Assembly (NCBI GenBank): GCA_009782665.1
Contig: WRIP01000040.1
Location: forward strand, 1-8,957
Direction of reading: 5' to 3'
Source: Oscillospiraceae bacterium
GTDB taxonomy: Bacteria > Bacillota > Clostridia > Oscillospirales > Ruminococcaceae
Length of the DNA stretch: 8,957 nt
Below, one piece after another: positions 5,383-8,957 of the stretch. Numbering within the stretch: the first letter of the stretch is position 1; each line of letters opens with the position of its first letter. The notes beneath the pieces were generated by a model. The model did not search any database and was not told the DNA's origin. It saw only the letters and a list, made by a program, of their open reading frames with translations. The position numbers and the translations under genes are program-made.

Positions 5383-6441
5383 GAGTCCTCGGCGTCGGGC
5401 CGGTCGGCGAGCATATCGTCCGCGTGTTGAGTGAGCGGAAATTTCCGGTTGACGGAGAAATCATAGTCATGGCGACAAGCGAACGCACCGAAGTAATCGC
5501 CGGAAAGACGGTCAGCGTCCAAAAAGTCAACGCGGATATTTTCAAAAGACTTGACCTTGTGTTCTTCGCGGGGAAAGAGGGCGCGAAGGGCGCGAGCATG
5601 GAATGGGCGGACATCGCGGTTAAGAGCGGCTGCGTAGTCATCGACAACGGCGGGGATTTTCGTATGTACCCGAATATCCCGCTCGTCATCCCCGAAGTTA
5701 ATATGGATGCCGTTACCAAAGACACAAAGCATATATGCAACCCGAATTGCTCAACAATACAAATGTGCGGTCGCGCTTTACCCGCTGCATAAAGCCGCAA
5801 GGTTGCGGCGGGTCGTCGTGTCCACATATCAATCGGTTAGCGGGCACAGCGGTGCCGGGATAGATATTCTGAATGACGAAATAAAGCAGTATCTACTTAA
5901 TGAGCCTCTCGGCGATAATCACTCGGTTTTTCCACGCCCGGTATTATTCAAATGTATACCACATATTGATAGCTTCACTGCTAGTGGATATACCCGAGAA
6001 GAACTGAAGATGGTTAATGAGACTCGGAAAATATTCGGTGAACCAAATCTTCTATTTTGCTCAACAACCATACGTGTACCGGTCATGGTCGGACACTCTG
6101 AATCTGTTAATACAGAGTTTATGGAACCTATGCGAGCAGAAAAGGCCATCGAGATACTTTCAAATCCGATGTTATTGTCGGGAGTAGTGCTAGTCGATGG
6201 ACTAAAAGCAAATGAATACACTACTTCACCATCTATTGATGCGTATGAGAGAAACTATACAGTAACCTCTGATATAAAGAAAGATGAATGGAAAGATTTG
6301 GTTTTGGTCGGACGTGTACGAGATGATATGACCGCGCCAAACACCATCAATCTCTGGTGTGTTTCAGATAACCTACGAAAGGGCGCAGCTACTAATGCCG
6401 TTCAGATTTCCGAAGGATTAATTGATAGAGGCTTACTCTAG
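5367..6441 (+). pseudogene. asd: Aspartate-semialdehyde dehydrogenase, frameshifted and mosaic
   Basis: The enzyme makes aspartate 4-semialdehyde for threonine, methionine, lysine and diaminopimelate synthesis. The first frame (5367-5792) gives the NADP loop GVGPVG (9-14) and the catalytic Cys128 in NPNCSTIQM, then goes off frame and stops at TAA 5790-5792. The rest continues in the +1 frame from 5770 to TAG 6439-6441, with STYQSVSG, HIDSF, TRKIFGEPN and TTIRVPVMVGHSESV all conserved. Deleting one G at 5769/5770 restores a 357-residue protein of normal length with every catalytic region. No known slippery site is visible, so this is a real mutation or a sequencing error, not obvious programmed shifting. 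GGAGGT (5355-5360) precedes the ATG, which overlaps the GNAT gene by 16 bases. Codon use changes near 5860, so the two parts have different origins. Confidence 0.88.
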
Positions 6442-6459
6442 TATGTTAGATTCACAGCG

Positions 6460-6481
6460 ACACTCTCATTATGAGGAGTGT
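6460..6481 (+). other. Hairpin after asd
   Basis: ACACTCTCA and TGAGGAGTGT can pair with one bulged base around TTA, 18 bases after the asd stop. No U-run follows, so it is at best a weak or factor-dependent terminator, or an RNA 3'-end stabiliser. Confidence 0.35.
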
Positions 6482-6511
6482 AGTTAAATATATGGATAAA
6501 ACACTGCATTT

Positions 6512-6520
6512 TGATATAAT
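6512..6520 (+). promoter_or_regulatory. Extended -10 promoter of the radical-SAM/HAD pair
   Basis: TGATATAAT is a perfect extended -10 element (TG, one base, TATAAT at 6515-6520). There is no convincing -35 box, which extended -10 promoters can lack. It predicts a start near 6527 and a 5' leader of about 125 bases. Confidence 0.5.
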
Positions 6521-6535
6521 AGAGGAGATTCATCC

Positions 6536-6590
6536 ACAGTTGAGTGCATCGGTTGATCCTCACCCCTAAAAATAGTGTCTATACAACTGT
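6536..6590 (+). other. Inverted repeat in the leader of the radical-SAM gene
   Basis: ACAGTTG (6536-6542) and CAACTGT (6584-6590) are perfect complements that would enclose a 41-base loop within the predicted 5' leader. It matches no riboswitch class I know and has no terminator. It may be a protein-binding or RNA element, or chance. Confidence 0.25.
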
Positions 6591-6650
6591 CAATGGATTA
6601 ATTCAGAGAATATCTCCCCTTCATCAATACATATAACCTATGAGGCTAAT

Positions 6651-7607
6651 TTGAATAAGTACATAAAGTTGAATCGAATAGAGTTCGTTGTGACCGATAG
6701 TTGTAACGGACGTTGTAAACACTGCTCGGTGGGAGTTCGTGATGGTGTTTCGTCTGTAATTGACAGCGAAAAAGCTGTACAGGTCATCGAACACCTCAGT
6801 TCGGTCTTTTCGATTGAGTCAATAATGACGTTTGGTGGAGAACCGCTCATATACCCCGAAATAGTCACTCGTATTCACAAGAAGGCTAAGGATAAAAACA
6901 TAGCAAAAAGACAGTTAATCACAAACGGTTACTTCTCAAAAGATGAAAAGCGAATACATCAGGTCGCAGATGAAATATATCAATCCGGTGTCAACAATAT
7001 CATCATATCGGTAGACGCATTTCATCAAGAATATATACCGTTTGAACCTGTGATAATGTTTGCTGGTATCCTGTTTGAGATAGATACTTCCTGCGTGAGA
7101 ATAAGTCCTGCTTGGATAGATTCAAAAGAATCAAAAAACATATATAACGATGAGACAACAAGGTTACTAAGGCGTTTCACAGATAAAGGGATTCCGGTCG
7201 ATGACGGCAACATCATATTTCCTGCCGGAAATGCTCTTGTGAACCTCAAAGAATACTTCCCGGAACCATGCGAGAATATACTAGACCTATCCTGCGGTGA
7301 TCTACCATATACCGGACGTTTGGATGATGTAACCAGTCTTAGCATCGATCCCGATGGCAATGTGAAAATCTGTTCAATTACCATCGGTAATATATATGAA
7401 ACAGATATATCAGAGATTGTTACTCGGTATAATCCCGAGAAGGATCCCCTGTTGAGTTTAATACTAAAAGAAGGAATTAAAGGGCTGAAACAGTATGCGA
7501 TAACACTCGAAATCTCTGTTGATCTCAGCGAAGTCTACTCCGCCTGTCAAGCATGCGGAATCATCATTGCTGCGATTAAAGAGTACATATGTAGTCGTGA
7601 AATTTAG
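6651..7607 (+). CDS. Radical SAM protein with SPASM-like C-terminal cysteines
   Basis: A 318-residue radical S-adenosylmethionine enzyme. The cluster-binding CxxxCxxC motif is Cys18, Cys22, Cys25 (CNGRCKHC). GGEP (62-65) marks the SAM-binding strand, and ITNGYF (90-95) and IISVDAFHQEY (118-128) are core-barrel strands. The C-terminal part has Cys207, Cys215, Cys241 in SIDPDGNVKIC, and Cys299/Cys302 in ACQACG, which resembles a SPASM/twitch region holding an auxiliary Fe-S cluster. Such enzymes often modify peptides or protein residues, but some act on small molecules. The start is TTG 6651, with GAGG 5 bases upstream; the only nearby ATG (6640) hits a stop. The HAD gene follows after 23 bases, probably in the same transcript. 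No convincing precursor peptide or protease/exporter partner is adjacent, so the substrate is unknown. Confidence 0.88.
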   Translation: MNKYIKLNRIEFVVTDSCNGRCKHCSVGVRDGVSSVIDSEKAVQVIEHLSSVFSIESIMTFGGEPLIYPEIVTRIHKKAKDKNIAKRQLITNGYFSKDEKRIHQVADEIYQSGVNNIIISVDAFHQEYIPFEPVIMFAGILFEIDTSCVRISPAWIDSKESKNIYNDETTRLLRRFTDKGIPVDDGNIIFPAGNALVNLKEYFPEPCENILDLSCGDLPYTGRLDDVTSLSIDPDGNVKICSITIGNIYETDISEIVTRYNPEKDPLLSLILKEGIKGLKQYAITLEISVDLSEVYSACQACGIIIAAIKEYICSREI

Positions 7608-7630
7608 GTCACATGCGTGAAAGATAAGAT

Positions 7631-8308
7631 ATGAAGCAATACTCACAGATAATCTGGGATTGGAATGGCACCCTACTCGACGACGTCGAGTGGAGTATTA
7701 GCTGTATAAATACCATGCTGAAAAAACGAGGTCTAGCAACGCTAAATTCAAAAGCGGAGTATCACCAGGTATTCGACTTCCCTATCGTCGAATATTATCG
7801 GCGTTTAGGATTTGATTTTTCTAAAGAATCGTTTGAAAAACTAGCAGTCGAATACATTGATTTGTATCACAGCTCGAACGAAGAGATCTCTCTGTTTGAG
7901 GATGTAACCACTACACTAGCTGTCATTCATGAGTTAGGATTGGGGCAGGTAATCCTCTCGGCTTCAGAGTCAAGTAATCTGAAATCTCAGATTAGTACAT
8001 TTGATGTTGCCGGATACTTCGACGAAATACTCGGAATATCCGATATATATGCAACCGAGAAAATCTCACTCGGGCAGAAGTACATTGACCGAATTAAATG
8101 TAAGAATGAAGACGAATACAATCCGCACCGTATTGTCCTCATAGGAGACACGACACATGATAAAGCAGTCGCCGATGCTCTTGGTATCGACTGCATTTTA
8201 GTCGCTCGCGGGCATCAGAGTCATACAAAGTTGAATAGTACCAGTCCCCATGTAACTGATAACTTCGCAGGCCTAATCGGATTTTTTACGTTGGTTGAGT
8301 CTGAGTAA
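7631..8308 (+). CDS. HAD-superfamily phosphatase (phosphoglycolate phosphatase-like)
   Basis: A 225-residue cytoplasmic haloacid-dehalogenase-type hydrolase. Motif I is DWNGT (10-14), with nucleophile Asp10 and Asn12 at the usual second Asp; this DWNGT variant is common in one bacterial subgroup. Motif II is ILSASE with Ser110/Ser112, motif III is probably Lys144, and motif IV is GDTTHD (172-177). An alpha-helical C1 cap (about 17-90) is as in PGP/beta-phosphoglucomutase relatives. The family removes phosphate from small metabolites; this subgroup's substrate is not known to me. The ribosome binding site is weak (AAGATAAG), which suggests coupling to the radical-SAM gene 23 bases upstream. 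No clear terminator follows in 8309-8357. Confidence 0.88.
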   Translation: MKQYSQIIWDWNGTLLDDVEWSISCINTMLKKRGLATLNSKAEYHQVFDFPIVEYYRRLGFDFSKESFEKLAVEYIDLYHSSNEEISLFEDVTTTLAVIHELGLGQVILSASESSNLKSQISTFDVAGYFDEILGISDIYATEKISLGQKYIDRIKCKNEDEYNPHRIVLIGDTTHDKAVADALGIDCILVARGHQSHTKLNSTSPHVTDNFAGLIGFFTLVESE

Positions 8309-8357
8309 GGTAATTATTACGAAACGATAACAAATTTTAAGTGGTAGTAAATAATTA

Positions 8358-8386
8358 TTGACATTAAAAAATCATATCTATATAAT
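8358..8386 (+). promoter_or_regulatory. Consensus sigma-A promoter of the cold-shock gene
   Basis: A perfect TTGACA (8358-8363), a 17-base spacer and a perfect TATAAT (8381-8386). Full matches at both boxes with ideal spacing predict very strong transcription starting near 8393, as expected for an abundant cold-shock protein. Confidence 0.9.
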
Positions 8387-8392
8387 TGAGTT

Positions 8393-8513
8393 GTGATCAG
8401 TTGCTACGATTTCTCGCATGTCTTGGTAAGCCATCGGGTTCGTCTATCGGTTTACTGAAGATGTGTATTTTATTTCGCAACATTCACAGAAATATTTTTC
8501 AATGGAGTAATAA
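8393..8513 (+). promoter_or_regulatory. Structured 5' leader of the cold-shock mRNA
   Basis: A leader of about 120 bases without a gene. Its main fold is a 10-bp stem, 8423-8432 with 8449-8458 (three G-U pairs), around a 16-base loop. The 3' part is AU-rich and open, leading to GGAG (8504-8507) 6 bases before the start. Long leaders of cold-shock mRNAs often change fold with temperature; whether this one does is not shown. Confidence 0.45.
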
Positions 8514-8729
8514 ATGAACAACGGTACAGTGAAATGGTTCAACCCGGAAAAAGGTTTTGGCTTTATTTCCAACGATGAGACAAATGAGGACGTATTCGTT
8601 CACTTCTCTGCTATCCAGGTCGATGGCTTTAAAACATTGGCTGAGGGTCAAAAAGTAGTGTTTGATACAGAACAGGATCCTAAAGACAGCAATAAGCTTC
8701 GCGCTGTTAATGTGAGCCCAGCATTATAG
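8514..8729 (+). CDS. csp: Cold-shock domain protein (CspA family)
   Basis: A 71-residue single cold-shock domain that binds single-stranded RNA or DNA and melts mRNA structure in the cold or during growth. RNP1 is KGFGFI (13-18) and RNP2 is VFVHF (27-31). The TVKWFN start (5-10), FSAIQ (31-35), the EGQKVVFD strand (44-51) and the final AVNVS strand are all in place, and the length is typical. The gene is monocistronic, with a consensus promoter, a long leader and a terminator directly after it. It has no functional link to its neighbours. Confidence 0.97.
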   Translation: MNNGTVKWFNPEKGFGFISNDETNEDVFVHFSAIQVDGFKTLAEGQKVVFDTEQDPKDSNKLRAVNVSPAL

Positions 8730-8762
8730 AACCTGAGAGTCTGATAGATTCTCTGATTCTAG

Positions 8763-8791
8763 AAAACCACCTTGGCGGTGGTTTTTGTTTT
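8763..8791 (+). terminator. Intrinsic terminator of the cold-shock gene
   Basis: AAAACCACC (8763-8771) and GGTGGTTTT (8777-8785) form a perfect 9-bp stem with a 5-base loop, followed by TGTTTT. The A-tract on the left arm also lets it work leftward. Confidence 0.9.
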
Positions 8792-8830
8792 AGTCATATT
8801 ACTTAAACACTCGTAGAATTGTATGACATC

Positions 8831-8854
8831 ACTAAAGAAATTCGTTTTTTTAGT
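8831..8854. other. AT-rich hairpin with TTCG loop
   Basis: ACTAAAGAAA and TTTTTTTAGT pair over 10 bp (one G-U) around a stable TTCG tetraloop, 40 bases after the cold-shock terminator. It ends 5 bases before the -35 box of the next promoter. It could be a backup terminator or a binding site next to that promoter. Confidence 0.35.
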
Positions 8855-8859
8855 AATAT

Positions 8860-8888
8860 TTGACATGATTTCGGGTTAGTGATATTAT
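8860..8888 (+). promoter_or_regulatory. Strong promoter of a gene or RNA beyond the right edge
   Basis: TTGACA (8860-8865), a 17-base spacer and TATTAT (8883-8888, five of six) predict a start near 8895. The following 60 bases contain GGAAGGA (8904-8910), but no open frame starts at a suitable distance: the TTG at 8922 stops after three codons. TTTGACAT is repeated at 8859 and 8921. The product lies outside the window. Confidence 0.7.
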
Positions 8889-8957
8889 TACATCAACAAT
8901 TTTGGAAGGAACAGTATCGGTTTGACATCTTGACAGAGAGTAGATAACGTGGCTGCA

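Larger units (their letters stand above)
2824..5860. other. Putative transferred segment with distinct codon use (approximate limits)
   Basis: From about 3000 to about 5860 the genes favour G/C-ending codons (GCG, GGC, CGG, GAC, CTG). The transporter genes to the left and the radical-SAM/HAD genes to the right favour ATA, GTA, CTA and CGA. By hand count in asd, 21 of 30 codons in 5770-5859 end in G or C, against 14 of 40 in 5860-5979. The right limit thus falls inside asd. The left limit is not sharp and lies between the tRNA-Gly and the thrS leader. No integrase, transposase or flanking repeat is visible. Confidence 0.55.

Noticed and set aside
5755..5775. Programmed ribosomal frameshift in asd
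   Set aside because: No slippery heptamer, rare-codon or stop-codon context or stimulatory hairpin is evident, and asd is not a known case.
5707..6441. A separate gene starting at ATG 5707
   Set aside because: The homology to asd begins only at 5770. The earlier residues are out-of-frame reading of the same asd codons, so it is the 3' part of one frameshifted gene.
6492..6569. 25-codon frame upstream of the radical-SAM gene as a peptide precursor
   Set aside because: Its only GAGGAG lies 13 bases upstream, too far for good initiation. The strong extended -10 element lies inside the frame, so the main transcript would start after its ATG. It lacks a typical leader/core layout.
1..8957. CRISPR array, insertion sequence, integrase or prophage
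   Set aside because: No regularly spaced repeats, terminal inverted repeats, or transposase/integrase motifs were found on either strand.

Overview
The window looks like chromosome of a low-to-mid GC bacterium, most likely a Bacillota (Clostridia-like) anaerobe. This rests on strong AGGAGG-type ribosome binding sites, sigma-A promoters (TTGACA-N17-TATAAT; extended -10 TGnTATAAT), a tRNA gene with encoded CCA, use of TTG starts, a Nim-like flavoprotein, a two-gene TagGH/Wzm-Wzt-type transporter and a single cold-shock protein. Genus cannot be read from the sequence.

Layout. 1-419: the end of a Nim-like/pyridoxamine-phosphate-oxidase-fold gene (+), convergent with a small four-helix membrane protein gene (479-880, -), with a terminator between them. 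1113-2661: permease and ATPase of a polysaccharide-export-type ABC transporter. 2750-2823: tRNA-Gly(TCC) with its own promoter. 2824-3328: no long gene, but the most interesting regulatory DNA in the window: an extended -10 promoter, a 14-residue leader peptide with five threonine codons, a set of mutually exclusive stems and a strong intrinsic terminator, i.e. a ribosome-mediated transcription attenuator. 3329-6441: an overlapping operon of a shortened threonyl-tRNA synthetase without a working editing domain, a GNAT acetyltransferase and aspartate-semialdehyde dehydrogenase (asd). 6651-8308: a radical-SAM protein with SPASM-like cysteines and a HAD phosphatase. 8514-8729: a cold-shock protein with a consensus promoter, a structured leader and a terminator. 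8860-8888: a promoter for a gene beyond the right edge.

How it fits together. The attenuator should open when threonyl-tRNA is scarce, whether from threonine starvation or ThrRS inhibition. It would then switch on an alternative ThrRS, an acetyltransferase and an enzyme of threonine biosynthesis. I read this as a threonyl-tRNA stress cassette, possibly for resistance to a ThrRS-directed inhibitor; the resistance part is inference.

History. The thrS-GNAT-asd' block has visibly more GC-rich codon use than its neighbours. The change occurs inside asd near 5860, so asd is a mosaic of a foreign 5' part and a resident-like 3' part. It also carries a one-base insertion near 5769-5770 that breaks the frame. 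The block starts somewhere after the tRNA-Gly. Either homologous recombination brought it in, or, if the sequence comes from a metagenome, it is an assembly join; read mapping would tell.
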